This document shows, piece by piece, positions 34,971 to 43,797 of a DNA stretch of 64,000 nucleotides; the stretch's first letter is position 1; each line of letters begins with the position of its first letter. The notes beneath the pieces were generated by a model, which searched no databases, was not told the origin of the DNA, and saw only the letters and a list, made by a program, of their open reading frames with translations. The translations under genes were made by a program, and so were the position numbers. The DNA comes from Brevundimonas sp. SGAir0440 (GTDB lineage Bacteria > Pseudomonadota > Alphaproteobacteria > Caulobacterales > Caulobacteraceae): assembly GCF_005484585.1 (NCBI RefSeq), contig NZ_CP039435.1, positions 3,089,532-3,153,531 of the forward strand, given 5' to 3'.

Positions 34971-37460
34971 ATGAGCGACCGGTCCGCAGGCCTCGCCCCG
35001 TCCCGCGTGACTGCGGTCCTGGGGCCCACCAACACTGGCAAGACCCATCTGGCGGTCGAGCGGATGCTGGGTCACGCCTCGGGCATGATCGGCCTGCCCC
35101 TGCGCCTGCTGGCCCGCGAGATCTATGAGCGGATCGTCAAACAGCGCGGCGCGGCGGCCGTCGCCCTGATCACCGGCGAGGAAAAGATCGTCCCGCCGCG
35201 CCCGCACTATTTCGTCTGCACCGTCGAGGCCATGCCGCTGGAGCGGTCGGTCGAGTTTCTGGCCATCGACGAAATCCAGCTGGTCGCCGACCCCGAACGC
35301 GGCCACGTCTTCACCCAGCGGCTGCTGCACGCGCGCGGCCGGTTCGAGACGATGTTCCTGGGCGCTGGCGCCATGGAGCCGCTGATCCGCCGCCTGGTGC
35401 CGGACGTGGAGATCGTGACGCGCGACCGGCTATCCACCCTGTCCTATGCGGGCTCCAAGAAGCTGACCCGCCTGCCGCGCCGCAGCGCAATCGTCGCCTT
35501 CTCGACCGACCGGGTCTACGCCATCGCTGAACTGATCCGGCGTCAGCGCGGCGGGGCGGCCGTGGTGATGGGCAGTCTGTCGCCCCGCACCCGCAACGCC
35601 CAGGTGGCGCTGTATCAGTCGGGCGAGGTCGATTTCCTGGTCGCCACCGACGCCATCGGCATGGGGCTGAACATGGATGTGGACCATGTCGCCTTCGCGG
35701 GGCTGAGAAAGTTCGACGGGCGGCGCACCCGCTGGCTTTACGCCCATGAGATCGGCCAGATCGCCGGGCGGGCCGGCCGGCATCTGCGCGACGGCACCTT
35801 CGGCGTCACGGCGGAGGCCGAGGATCTGGACCCCGATCTGGTCGAACAGGTGGTCGAGCATCGGTTCGATCCGATCGAGGCGGCGGAGTGGCGGAACGCC
35901 CGGCTGGATTTCGACACCCTGCCCGATCTTCTGCGCTCGCTGACGGTGACGCCCCAGCGTTCGGGGCTGAGCCTGACGGCCGAGGCGCTGGACGAGACCC
36001 TGCTGCGCCGCCTGATCAAGGACGAGGACATCGCGCGCGTGGGGCGCTCGCGCGGGGCGGTCATGCGTCTGTGGGAGGCGTGCCAGTTGCCCGACTTCCA
36101 GAAGACGACGCTGGATGAACACGCCCGGCTGGCCAAGGACGTTTTCCACGCCCTGACCGGCAAGCGAGGCCGGCTGACCGACGACTGGATGGCGCCGCGA
36201 TTCGCCTTCGTGGATCGCGACGACGGTCAGATCGACCAGCTGTCGGCGCGGCTGTCGGCGGTGCGCACCCTGTCCTACATCGCCAACCGCCCGGACTGGG
36301 TCCACGACGCGCAAGGCTGGCGCGACAAGACCCGCGCGCTGGAGGATCGGCTTTCCGACGTGTTGCACGAGCGGTTGACGGCACGGTTCGTGGATCGTCG
36401 CACCACCGCCCTTATGCGGGCGCTGAACGTGCGCGAAGACACGTTTGCAGGCGTCGCCGAAGACGGGGAGGTCACGGTCGAGGGACAGGTCGTCGGCCAG
36501 CTGGAGGGCGTGCGCTTCCACATGGAGAAGGGTTCGTCGGCCCTGGAAGACCGCACCCTGCGCCAGGCGGCCGTGCGTGCGGTGACGCCCGAGATCAATC
36601 GACGGCTGGGACGTCTGGCGGCCGAGACCGACGACGGCTTTTCGGTCACGCCGGACGGGGCGGTGCTGTGGCGCGGCGTGCTGACGGCGCAGATCAACGC
36701 GACGCCGCAGGGCGTCGATCCGTTTACGCCCTCCGTGCGTCTGCTCGGCGATCTGGGACCGACGCCCGCCCGCGAGCGCGCCCAGCGCCGGATCGAAGCG
36801 TGGCTGGCGGCGGAAGCGGGCCGGGCGCTGCGCGATCTGCGACGACTGCGTCAGGCGGTCGAGTCGGGGACATTGAAGGGCCTGCCGCGCGGCGTCGCCT
36901 TTCGCCTGATCGAGGCCGGCGGCGTGATCGACCGACGCGAGGTCGAGCGCGATCTGGCCGCGCTCAGTCAGGTCGAGCGCCGCACGCTGCGCAGCTTCGC
37001 CATCCGCATCGGGGTGCATTCGGTGTGGCTGCCCGGCCTTCAGAAGCCGCGCGCGCGCCACTTCGCCCAGGCCTTCGTCGCCGCGCCGCTGATTCCGGCG
37101 ACGCCCGATCTGATCCCGGCGCCGGTGGAGCCGCCGTCGGCGCGGCTGTTGTCCGCGCACGGATTGCGATTGGCGGGACGGTGGCTGGCGCCGGTCGAGA
37201 CGCTGGAGAAGATGGCCGAGCTGCGGGCCGCCAATCACGGTCGGCTGTCCGACGAGGCCCTGACCGATCTGGGCTGGCGCGCCGATCAGGCCAAACAGAT
37301 CATCGCCGCCCTGAAGGTCGAACGCGCCCGCCTGCCCGACAAGCCGGGCGCAGCGCCGAAGATCGTCAAGGACTCGCCCTTCGCTGCGCTCGCCGCCCTG
37401 ACGGAGGCGCCCCCGGCGCGGCCCAAGCGTCGTCGTCCGCGCAGGAAGACCGCGACGTGA
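34971..37460 (+). CDS. Suv3-type ATP-dependent RNA helicase
   Basis: An 829-residue superfamily 2 helicase of the Suv3/MgpS-like group. Walker A is GPTNTGKT at 18-25, the DExH-type motif II is AIDEIQLV, motif III is LGAGAME, and motif VI is GQIAGRAGRH. The C-terminal half is a long helical region; the basic tail (RPKRRRPRRK) may bind RNA. Mitochondrial Suv3 works with RNA-degrading enzymes; the bacterial relatives in Alphaproteobacteria are little studied. It lies 34 bases after the fixJ-like gene and upstream of an S4-domain gene. Confidence 0.88.
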   Translation: MSDRSAGLAPSRVTAVLGPTNTGKTHLAVERMLGHASGMIGLPLRLLAREIYERIVKQRGAAAVALITGEEKIVPPRPHYFVCTVEAMPLERSVEFLAIDEIQLVADPERGHVFTQRLLHARGRFETMFLGAGAMEPLIRRLVPDVEIVTRDRLSTLSYAGSKKLTRLPRRSAIVAFSTDRVYAIAELIRRQRGGAAVVMGSLSPRTRNAQVALYQSGEVDFLVATDAIGMGLNMDVDHVAFAGLRKFDGRRTRWLYAHEIGQIAGRAGRHLRDGTFGVTAEAEDLDPDLVEQVVEHRFDPIEAAEWRNARLDFDTLPDLLRSLTVTPQRSGLSLTAEALDETLLRRLIKDEDIARVGRSRGAVMRLWEACQLPDFQKTTLDEHARLAKDVFHALTGKRGRLTDDWMAPRFAFVDRDDGQIDQLSARLSAVRTLSYIANRPDWVHDAQGWRDKTRALEDRLSDVLHERLTARFVDRRTTALMRALNVREDTFAGVAEDGEVTVEGQVVGQLEGVRFHMEKGSSALEDRTLRQAAVRAVTPEINRRLGRLAAETDDGFSVTPDGAVLWRGVLTAQINATPQGVDPFTPSVRLLGDLGPTPARERAQRRIEAWLAAEAGRALRDLRRLRQAVESGTLKGLPRGVAFRLIEAGGVIDRREVERDLAALSQVERRTLRSFAIRIGVHSVWLPGLQKPRARHFAQAFVAAPLIPATPDLIPAPVEPPSARLLSAHGLRLAGRWLAPVETLEKMAELRAANHGRLSDEALTDLGWRADQAKQIIAALKVERARLPDKPGAAPKIVKDSPFAALAALTEAPPARPKRRRPRRKTAT

Positions 37461-37474
37461 TCGCTCCCTGTTCC

Positions 37475-37637
37475 GTCATCCTCCGGCGAGCGCAGCGAGA
37501 CCGGGGGACCCAGCGGCGCCGAAGGCGAAATCCATCCGCCGCATTAGATTCGAAGATCGAGTCCGCGACAGGTTCGCGCATTCGCGCGCCGCTGGGTCCC
37601 CCGGTCTGCGCCGCTGCGCGGCTTACCGGAGGATGAC
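37475..37637. repeat. long imperfect inverted repeat
   Basis: Arms at 37475-37519 and 37586-37637 match closely in inverted orientation (both contain CCGGGGGACCCAGCGGCGC, read on opposite strands) with a loop of about 66 bases. One arm carries extra GC-rich bases. It lies between the helicase and S4 genes and supplies the GGAGG preceding the S4 start. Its form suggests a dispersed intergenic repeat. Confidence 0.75.
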
Positions 37638-37644
37638 GAAAGAG

Positions 37645-37920
37645 ATGGAGATAAACGCCTGTCGCATCGACATCTGGCTGTGGCGCGCGCGGTTCGTGAA
37701 GACGCGCGGCCTGGCGGCCGGTCTGGTGGAGCGGGGGGCGGTGCGGCTGACGCATCAGGGGCGCGAGACTCGGCTCGATAAGCCCAGCCGATGCGTTCAC
37801 GTCGGGGATCTGCTGACCTTCGCCCAGAACGGACGCGTCACCAGCCTGAAGGTCGAGGGGCTGGGCGAAAGGCGCGGGCCTGCCGAGGAAGCCCGCGCCC
37901 TGTATTCGCTTACGGTCTAA
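37645..37920 (+). CDS. S4-domain RNA-binding protein (Hsp15-like)
   Basis: A 91-residue S4 domain: CRIDIWLWRARFVKTRGLAA, then GAVRLTHQGRETRLDKP and VGDLLTF. Hsp15 (HslR) binds stalled 50S subunits; the alphaproteobacterial relatives share the domain. Two ATGs are possible, 37633 (GGAGG touches it) and 37645 (AAAGAG just upstream); the second gives the usual N-terminal length. Both starts sit at the edge of a long inverted repeat, so the repeat seems to provide the ribosome site. Confidence 0.85.
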   Translation: MEINACRIDIWLWRARFVKTRGLAAGLVERGAVRLTHQGRETRLDKPSRCVHVGDLLTFAQNGRVTSLKVEGLGERRGPAEEARALYSLTV

Positions 37921-37922
37921 AC

Positions 37923-37952
37923 GGCCTCAAGTCGCGCGAAGCGCGGTAGGCC
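37923..37952. repeat. REP-like palindrome, copy 1
   Basis: A 30-bp hairpin with stems GGCCT/AGGCC and CGCGC/GCGCG, two bases after the S4 stop codon. A second copy follows at 37962-37990, and a third overlaps the end of the EamA gene at 47484. Confidence 0.75.
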
Positions 37953-37961
37953 CAAAAGAAC

Positions 37962-37990
37962 CGCCTCAAGTCGCGCGCAGCGCGGTAGGC
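37962..37990. repeat. REP-like palindrome, copy 2
   Basis: A 29-bp near copy of 37923-37952 (GCGAAGC changed to GCGCAGC in the loop), directly before the yceI stop codon on the opposite strand. The two copies sit between convergent genes. Confidence 0.75.
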
Positions 37991-37991
37991 T

Positions 37992-38618
37992 CTATTTCTG
38001 AATGACGAACTCGCCTTCGATGTGCAGCTTCACCTCGTCGGAGACGGCCGGCAGGGCGTAGTTGATGCCGAAGTCCGAGCGTTTGATGGTCGCTTCGCCG
38101 TCGAAGCCGGCCTTGTAGGCGCCCATGACGGTTCCGGCGCCGTTGAACTCGACCTCGATGGTGACGGGCTTGGTCACGCCCTTCAGGGTCAGATCGCCGA
38201 CCACTGTCGCCTCGTTGGCGTCATCGGCGTCGACCGTGACCGAGCGCGAGACGAAGGTCGCCGTCGGATATTTAGCGGTGTCGAAGAAGTCGGCGGTCTG
38301 CAGGTGGGCCTTCAGACGGTCGTCGTTGGGCGCCACGTCGGTCAGTGCGATCGTCGCGGTCAGGGTCGAGGCCGAGGGGTTGGCCGGGTCCAGCTTCAGC
38401 ACCGCCTTCACGTTCACGAACTGGCCCGTATAGGTCGACAGGCCGAAGTGATTGACCGACCAGGTGATCTTGCCGTGGCCGGAATCCAGATCGTAGGTCC
38501 CGGCGGTGACTTCGGCGGGGTTCTTGGTCAGGGCGGCCTGAGCCACGACCGCGCCGCCGGCGATCAGGCTGAGGGCGGCCGCTCCGGCGACGGCGTATTT
38601 CATGAAGGGGGTGCGCAT
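37992..38618 (-). CDS. YceI-family periplasmic protein
   Basis: A 208-residue secreted lipocalin-like protein. A signal peptide (residues 1 to about 29, cut near AQA-A) is followed by the YceI barrel: AGTYDLDSGHGKITWSVNHF, LKAHLQTADFFDTAKYPTAT and LTLKGVTKPVTIEVEF, with KRSDFGINY near the end. YceI proteins bind isoprenoid-like lipids. The ATG has AGGAA nearby; a second ATG five codons later is possible. Divergent from fdxA. Confidence 0.93.
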   Translation of the reverse strand: MRTPFMKYAVAGAAALSLIAGGAVVAQAALTKNPAEVTAGTYDLDSGHGKITWSVNHFGLSTYTGQFVNVKAVLKLDPANPSASTLTATIALTDVAPNDDRLKAHLQTADFFDTAKYPTATFVSRSVTVDADDANEATVVGDLTLKGVTKPVTIEVEFNGAGTVMGAYKAGFDGEATIKRSDFGINYALPAVSDEVKLHIEGEFVIQK

Positions 38619-38788
38619 GGGGAGTTCCTGTCGATGGGCGGATATGCAATCAATACAGTTGCGATTAGACGCCGTTCTGTCAAGGCGCTGCGAATGGCTC
38701 TCGCCTTAAGCCGCGCTGTTGACAGTTGGTTGCGTGGCCGCCATGTCGCAGGCCTCCCGCCCACAGACCGACACCCGTTTTTCGCCCA

Positions 38789-39130
38789 ATGACCTACATC
38801 GTCACCGACGCCTGCGTGAAATGTAAGTTCATGGACTGCGTCGAGGTGTGTCCGGTGGACTGCTTCTACGAGGGTGAGAACTTCCTGGTGATCGCGCCGG
38901 ACGAATGCATCGACTGCGGCGTGTGCGAACCGGAATGCCCGGTCGACGCCATCGTGCCGGACACCGAGGACGAGCCCGACGGCAAATGGCTTCAGGTCAA
39001 CGCCGAATACGCCAAGGTCTGGCCCAACATCACCGTCAAGGGCACGCCCCCCGCCGACCGCGAGCAGTACGAGCGCGAAACGGGCAAATACGAGAAATAC
39101 TTCAGCCCCAAGCCGGGCAAGGGTTCCTGA
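38789..39130 (+). CDS. fdxA: seven-iron ferredoxin
   Basis: A 113-residue ferredoxin of the FdxA type. Cysteines at 9, 12, 17, 21 and 25 and at 40, 43, 46 and 50 form one 3Fe-4S and one 4Fe-4S site, as in Azotobacter ferredoxin I. The acidic middle and C-terminal KYFSPKPG are typical. It carries electrons at low potential in the cytoplasm. An upstream frame is open but has no reason to be used; a TTGACA -35-like element lies at about 38719. Followed by a hairpin terminator and, about 300 bases on, carD, an order common in Alphaproteobacteria. Confidence 0.94.
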   Translation: MTYIVTDACVKCKFMDCVEVCPVDCFYEGENFLVIAPDECIDCGVCEPECPVDAIVPDTEDEPDGKWLQVNAEYAKVWPNITVKGTPPADREQYERETGKYEKYFSPKPGKGS

Positions 39131-39168
39131 TTTAAGGACTGGCGGCGCTCAAGCCTTGCCGTATTTGC

Positions 39169-39190
39169 ACGTCCGCCCTGTGGACGTTTT
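39169..39190 (+). terminator. probable terminator of fdxA
   Basis: Hairpin ACGTCC/GGACGT with a 7-base loop followed by TTTT, 38 bases after the fdxA stop. Confidence 0.55.
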
Positions 39191-39430
39191 GAAATTCCGC
39201 AGATTTGTGATAGGTTCTGTTTCATTGGATCGGGCGGTCCGCGAAATCTTCGCGCCGCCCGTGTTTGCGACAGAATCCCGCCCTAGACGGGATCGGCCAG
39301 AGGTTTGGTGATCCGTTTCCGCTTTTGACGCCTGACATCATCCCCTCCGACGGAGCGATCCGGCGGATGAGATTCTGTTTGCGTTTCCTGCGCCTTCGTT
39401 TCGCCCGGCCCTGACCGGGAAAGGACGATT
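39191..39430 (+). other. carD upstream region with a strong hairpin
   Basis: 240 bases leading to carD. A GC-rich nested hairpin lies at 39232-39260 (outer GGGCGG/CCGCCC, inner GCGAA/TTCGC). It could be a second fdxA terminator or part of a long carD leader. An AAAGGA ribosome site precedes carD. No other gene is seen. Confidence 0.45.
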
Positions 39431-39961
39431 ATGACGAGCAAGACTGGTCTGGAGTTCAAGGTTGGCGACGCGGTCGTCTATCCGGCGCACGGCGTCGGCA
39501 AGGTGGCGGCGATCGAGACCCAGGAAGTCGCGGGCATGTCGCTGGAGGTCTATGTCGTGACCTTCGACCACGAGAAGATGACCCTGCGCGTCCCGACCAA
39601 GAAGGCCGTGACGGCCGGCCTGCGTTCGCTGGCCGCCGACGACGTCGTGACCAAGGCCCTGACCACCCTGAAGGGCCGCGCGCGCATCAAGCGCACCATG
39701 TGGTCGCGTCGCGCCCAGGAATACGAAGCCAAGATCAACTCCGGCGACCTGATCTCCATCGCCGAAGTGGTCCGCGACCTGCACCGCGCCGACACCCAGC
39801 CGGAACAGTCCTATTCGGAGCGCCAGCTCTATGAATCGGCCCTGGACCGCATGGCCCGCGAAGTCGCCGCCGCCAACAAGATCGACAAGGACGCCGCTGT
39901 CGAGCTGCTCGCCAAGTCGCTCAGCGCCAAGAAGCCGGTCCCGACCGCCGAAGCCGCCTAA
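39431..39961 (+). CDS. carD: CarD/CdnL family transcription regulator
   Basis: A 176-residue RNA polymerase-binding factor. The N-terminal Tudor-like RNA-polymerase-interaction domain is FKVGDAVVYPAHGVGKV, followed by KMTLRVPTKKA. The C-terminal helical domain (SRRAQEYEAKINSGDLISIA) binds the upstream edge of the promoter bubble. CdnL stabilises open complexes at rRNA and housekeeping promoters in Caulobacter. Its own gene ends in a strong bidirectional terminator. Confidence 0.95.
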   Translation: MTSKTGLEFKVGDAVVYPAHGVGKVAAIETQEVAGMSLEVYVVTFDHEKMTLRVPTKKAVTAGLRSLAADDVVTKALTTLKGRARIKRTMWSRRAQEYEAKINSGDLISIAEVVRDLHRADTQPEQSYSERQLYESALDRMAREVAAANKIDKDAAVELLAKSLSAKKPVPTAEAA

Positions 39962-39981
39962 GCTTCGACCTCGGACAAAAG

Positions 39982-40013
39982 AAAAGGCCCCGGAGCGATC
40001 CGGGGCCTTTTTT
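39982..40013. terminator. bidirectional rho-independent terminator
   Basis: Stem GGCCCCGG/CCGGGGCC with a 6-base loop, flanked by AAAA on the left and TTTTTT on the right. It ends carD on the plus strand and the convergent DUF3617 gene on the minus strand. Confidence 0.92.
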
Positions 40014-40033
40014 GATGCTTCGCAGAGCCGCTG

Positions 40034-40513
40034 TCAGAAGTATTCGGCGTTGGCCGGGCACTGGGCGCTGATGCGGCGCGCCGTGATGCTGGCGGGGATA
40101 TAGGGCGTGCCGCGCACGATCTGGGCGCCGCCGCGGAAGCTGAAGCTGGTTTCCGTGTAGGTCCCATTCAGGCGAACGGCGATGCGACGGCCCTTGCGAT
40201 CCTGACAGGTCCCTTCGAAGCGGGCGTTGCCGTTGCCGACCGCGCGAGTCGGATAGGTGCAGCGCCATTTGTTGGTCGACAGGCCGCCGAAGAATCGGTT
40301 GATCTCGCTGGGCCGCACGCACTTCTGCTCAGTGTCGCGCTGGCCCACCGCGCTGGTGGTGTATTCCCAATAGCCGGGCAGAACTTCGGTCTGGGCGGCG
40401 GTCTGGGCCGGGGCGATGGCGGGCGAGGCCAGCATGAAGCCGCCGGCCATCACCGGGGCCAGGACGGCGAGCGCGCGCTTGGGCAGGCGATCGATCAAGG
40501 ACGGACGGGACAT
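40034..40513 (-). CDS. DUF3617-type exported protein
   Basis: A 159-residue secreted protein. The chosen ATG (AGAAGG five bases upstream) gives a signal peptide with a basic start (RLPKRALAV) and hydrophobic core ending near APAQT. The mature protein begins LPGYWEYTTSAVG, the 'PGLWE' pattern of DUF3617, and has paired cysteines (CVRPSE, WRCTYP, GTCQDR, SAQCPA). Function unknown. Alternative ATGs up to 66 bases upstream would spoil the signal peptide. Confidence 0.82.
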   Translation of the reverse strand: MSRPSLIDRLPKRALAVLAPVMAGGFMLASPAIAPAQTAAQTEVLPGYWEYTTSAVGQRDTEQKCVRPSEINRFFGGLSTNKWRCTYPTRAVGNGNARFEGTCQDRKGRRIAVRLNGTYTETSFSFRGGAQIVRGTPYIPASITARRISAQCPANAEYF

Positions 40514-40627
40514 GGAAGCCTTCTGTTCTGCTTGGGTCTCTTTTGAGGTCGTCATCATATGGGCCATACAGGGCGGCATTTGAATGACGGCTGAACGAGG
40601 CGTGGGGACGATGGGTCCAGACTCGGC

Positions 40628-40657
40628 TTGACGCCGAACCGCCTCTTCCCTTATACG
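40628..40657 (+). promoter_or_regulatory. sigma-70-type promoter of rpmB
   Basis: TTGACG and TATACG separated by 18 bases (or TTATAC with 17), about 95 bases before the rpmB start. Close to the housekeeping consensus, as expected for a ribosomal protein gene. Confidence 0.6.
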
Positions 40658-40749
40658 GCCCCCTCTCGCGCGGGCTGGTTCCCGCGCGCAACTGTTTCAT
40701 GCGTCCTCTCCCCCGCTCGGGCCGGACGCCGCACCTTAAGGATCTGACG

Positions 40750-41046
40750 ATGTCGCGTCGTTGCGAACTCACCGGTATCGGCCCCATGGTCGGCCACAAC
40801 GTGAGCCACTCGAACATCAAGACCAAGCGCCGCTTCCTGCCGTCGCTGAAGACGGTCAAGGTCACGTCGGAAGCCCTGGGCCAGACGTTCAGCCTGCGCA
40901 TCTCGAACGCCGCGCTGCGCACCCTGGACTACAAGGGCGGCCTGGACGTCTTCATCGTCAAGGCCCGCGACGAGCAGCTGTCGATCGCCGCTCAGCGCAT
41001 CAAGCGCCAGATTCGCGCCAAGCTGGCCGAACAAGCCGCCGCCTGA
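40750..41046 (+). CDS. rpmB: 50S ribosomal protein L28
   Basis: A 98-residue L28 of the longer alphaproteobacterial type: SRRCELTGIGPMVGHNVSHS, then NIKTKRRFLPSLKTV and the C-terminal helix. The frame is open 51 bases further upstream without family sequence. Single-gene unit with its own promoter and a textbook terminator. Confidence 0.96.
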   Translation: MSRRCELTGIGPMVGHNVSHSNIKTKRRFLPSLKTVKVTSEALGQTFSLRISNAALRTLDYKGGLDVFIVKARDEQLSIAAQRIKRQIRAKLAEQAAA

Positions 41047-41075
41047 TCGGCGACCGCGACATAGAGTTCTGGAAG

Positions 41076-41105
41076 AGGCCGGTGGAAACACCGGCCTTTT
41101 TCTTT
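41076..41105 (+). terminator. rho-independent terminator of rpmB
   Basis: Nine-base-pair stem AGGCCGGTG/CACCGGCCT with a GAAA tetraloop, followed by a T-rich tail (TTTTTCTTT), 30 bases after the rpmB stop. Confidence 0.93.
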
Positions 41106-41156
41106 GCGCCATTGACCGCTCGCGCTAGCCTGTCGCCTCGGACGGGGGACGGCTTC

Positions 41157-42881
41157 ATGCGCATCAAGATCTTGCTTTTGGCCGCGACCAGCGCCCTGAC
41201 TTTGTCGGCCTGCGCCACCGTGGCCCAGCCGGCCCCGGCGCCGCGCGAATCGACCGCCTTCACCCTGGCCACCGATCAGCCGCTGACGCCGGAACAGCAG
41301 GCGATGCAGTTCGACAAGGCCGATTTGTCGATCAAGGTCCTGCCCGACGACAAGGCCATCGACGCGGTCGCCGTGCTGGACTTCACCGCCAAGGCGCCCC
41401 TGACCGCTCTGGTCGTCGAACTGGACACTCTGCTGACCATTTCCTCGGTCCAGATCGACGGGGTCGAGGTCGCCGTCGATCGCTGGTCCAACCCCGAAGG
41501 CCGGTTGACGGTGCAACTGCCCGAGACCCTGGCCACGGGCCGGTCGGTGGCCCTGCGCGTCGCCTACGCCGGCCAGCCGCGCGTGGCGCCCCGCGCGCCG
41601 TGGGACGGCGGCTTCGTCTGGTCCACCGCACCGTCGGGCGAGCCATGGATCGCCACCGCCGTTCAAGGCGAGGGCTGCGACATCTTCTGGCCCTGCATTG
41701 ACAGCCCGCACGGTGAACCGGGCCGGGTCGACCTGCACATCACCGTGCCATCCGCCCTGTCGGCGCCGTCCAATGGCCGCTTCCTGGGCAAGGTCGATCA
41801 CGGCGACGGCTGGACGACCTGGAACTGGTCGGCGAAATCGCCCAACACCTATGCCATCGCGCTGAACGTCGGACCCTATGAAGAGGTGTCGGGCGAATAC
41901 GCCAGCCGGTTCGGCAACACGATTCCGATGCGCTACTGGCATCTGAAATCGGACACGCCCGAACAGGTCCAGGGCCTGTTCGCCCAGTTCCCTAGGATGC
42001 TGGACTTCTTCGAAGCCACCGTCGGCCCCTTCCCCTTCGGCGACGAAAAGATGGGCGTGGTCGAGACCCCGCACCTGGGCATGGAGCATCAGACGATCAG
42101 CGCCTACGGCAACGGCTACAAGATCGACGGGCGGGGTTACGACTGGCTGTTGCAGCACGAGTTCGCGCACGAATGGTTCGGCAATCAGCTGACGAACCAG
42201 AACGCCGACGACATGTGGCTGCATGAAGGGCTGGGGTCGTACATGCAGCCGCTCTATGCCCGCTGGCTGCTGGGTGACCGCTATATGCAGCGCGAACTGG
42301 CCAATCAGCGCGAGGGGTTGATCAACACATATCCCGTCGTCTCAGGCACGCCCAAGACCGAGGACGAGGTCTACAAAGGCGACGTCGGGCCGGGGCTCGA
42401 CATCTATAACAAGGGCTCGCTGATCAGCCATTCGCTGCGGATGCTGATCGGCGACGCCGCCTTCCATCAGGCGGTCACCCGCTTGGTCTACGGACGACCC
42501 GACCCCAGACCAGGCAACTTCGCGCCGCTTTATCGTTCGACTGGAGACTTCCTCGCGATCATCAATGACGTTACGGGCCGGGACTACGGCTGGTTCTTCC
42601 GTGGCTATCTCTACAACGCCGCCCTGCCGATGCTGACCCAGACCCGCGACGGCGATGGGCTGAAGCTGGAGTGGACGACGGGCGACGGCGGCGTCTTCCC
42701 CATGCCGCTGGAGGTCGAGATCGACGGGCGCGTTGAGACCGTGCCCATGACCGACGGTCGGGGCCAGATCGCGGTTCCGGCCAGCGCCCATGTCCTGATC
42801 GATCCGCAGAACAAGGTGCTTCGCCAGATGGACGTGATCGACGAACTTCAAGCCTACAAGGCGGCGCAGAAGGCGAAGTAG
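41157..42881 (+). CDS. M1-family zinc aminopeptidase, lipoprotein
   Basis: A 574-residue peptidase with a lipoprotein signal (lipobox LSAC, Cys19), so it is anchored to a membrane on the periplasmic side. The zinc site is HEFAH at 334-338 with the third ligand Glu357 (WLHEGLGSY), the HExxH-x18-E of family M1. The substrate-recognition motif usually GAMEN reads GMEHQ here. Length is shorter than PepN, with no C-terminal ARM domain, similar to cold-active/LTA4-hydrolase-like members. It trims N-terminal residues from peptides. Directly after the rpmB terminator. Confidence 0.9.
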   Translation: MRIKILLLAATSALTLSACATVAQPAPAPRESTAFTLATDQPLTPEQQAMQFDKADLSIKVLPDDKAIDAVAVLDFTAKAPLTALVVELDTLLTISSVQIDGVEVAVDRWSNPEGRLTVQLPETLATGRSVALRVAYAGQPRVAPRAPWDGGFVWSTAPSGEPWIATAVQGEGCDIFWPCIDSPHGEPGRVDLHITVPSALSAPSNGRFLGKVDHGDGWTTWNWSAKSPNTYAIALNVGPYEEVSGEYASRFGNTIPMRYWHLKSDTPEQVQGLFAQFPRMLDFFEATVGPFPFGDEKMGVVETPHLGMEHQTISAYGNGYKIDGRGYDWLLQHEFAHEWFGNQLTNQNADDMWLHEGLGSYMQPLYARWLLGDRYMQRELANQREGLINTYPVVSGTPKTEDEVYKGDVGPGLDIYNKGSLISHSLRMLIGDAAFHQAVTRLVYGRPDPRPGNFAPLYRSTGDFLAIINDVTGRDYGWFFRGYLYNAALPMLTQTRDGDGLKLEWTTGDGGVFPMPLEVEIDGRVETVPMTDGRGQIAVPASAHVLIDPQNKVLRQMDVIDELQAYKAAQKAK

Positions 42882-42888
42882 CGGCCAG

Positions 42889-43665
42889 TCAGGCCTCGGC
42901 CACCGTCACCGACTGGCGCACCATCTGACAGCGCTCCTGCGTCGTCAGGAAGGCGATGTCCGCGGCATCGCGCCCGCAGGCGATCCGCACCAGCCCCTCG
43001 ACCGGCGCCAGGCCCGTCGGATCGACCAGCCACCAGCCGTTGTCCAGCCAGACCTCGAAGATGGCGTGGAAGTCGGGCGGGCTGAGTTGGTGGGCGAAGG
43101 CGCTGACCGCGCGCGCAGGAATGCCCGACGCCCGGCATAGCGTCATGCCCAGATGGGTGAAGTCACGGCACACGCCTGCGCGGTCAATGAAGGTGCGCGC
43201 CGCCGTGGTTTCGGTGTCCGACACCCCGTGCTCGTAATCGACGTTCTCGGTGATCCAGTTCAGGATCGCCAGCACGCGCGCGCCGCCCGCCGTGTCGCCG
43301 AACTCGCGCGTCACGAAGCGGCCGAACTGGTCCGACGGACAATAGCGGCTGGGCTGGAGATAGGGCAGGACCTCGGCGGGCAACTCGCCCCAGTCATGCT
43401 GGGATACGTTGGGCGGCAGGCCCTTCAGCACGCCGTTCTCGACCACCGCCTCATAGGTCAGCTTGACCTCGCCCTCGACATGGCACCGCAGGGTGCGGGC
43501 GCCGAAATCGATGTCCTCGTCCTCGTGAAAATCGACCGGCGGGTCGAAGGTGAGGGTCTCTTCCAGGATGTCCTGACCCGGCCAGTGGGCGACCTGGATC
43601 TTGTAGATGGCGTCCGTCGGCGGATCGAAACGATAGACGAGTTCGGCGCGGACGCGCAGTTTCAT
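42889..43665 (-). CDS. transglutaminase-like cysteine protease
   Basis: A 258-residue protein with an N-terminal beta-rich part (MKLRVRAELVYRFDPPTDA) typical of the bacterial transglutaminase N-domain and a papain-like core. The catalytic Cys is in DRAGVCRDFTHLGM, His in FHAIFEVWLDNGW and Asp in VDPTGL, giving a complete triad. Such proteins are peptidases or transglutaminases; substrates are unknown. The longer frame upstream is unlikely. Convergent with the M1 peptidase. Confidence 0.88.
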   Translation of the reverse strand: MKLRVRAELVYRFDPPTDAIYKIQVAHWPGQDILEETLTFDPPVDFHEDEDIDFGARTLRCHVEGEVKLTYEAVVENGVLKGLPPNVSQHDWGELPAEVLPYLQPSRYCPSDQFGRFVTREFGDTAGGARVLAILNWITENVDYEHGVSDTETTAARTFIDRAGVCRDFTHLGMTLCRASGIPARAVSAFAHQLSPPDFHAIFEVWLDNGWWLVDPTGLAPVEGLVRIACGRDAADIAFLTTQERCQMVRQSVTVAEA

Positions 43666-43797
43666 GAAAATCCGCCGGTCAAAGGGAGGTGAGAGGGTCG
43701 CTGGTGAACGCCACGCGGTCTGGGCCGTTCCGTGGTGGTCCGCGCCTTCTGGCCTGTGCAAATCGACAAGACAAGACAATGTGTTAATCTGAGCCCC

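Noticed and set aside
35430..37238. 602-codon frame opposite the Suv3-type helicase
   Set aside because: Shadow of a gene with all helicase motifs intact.
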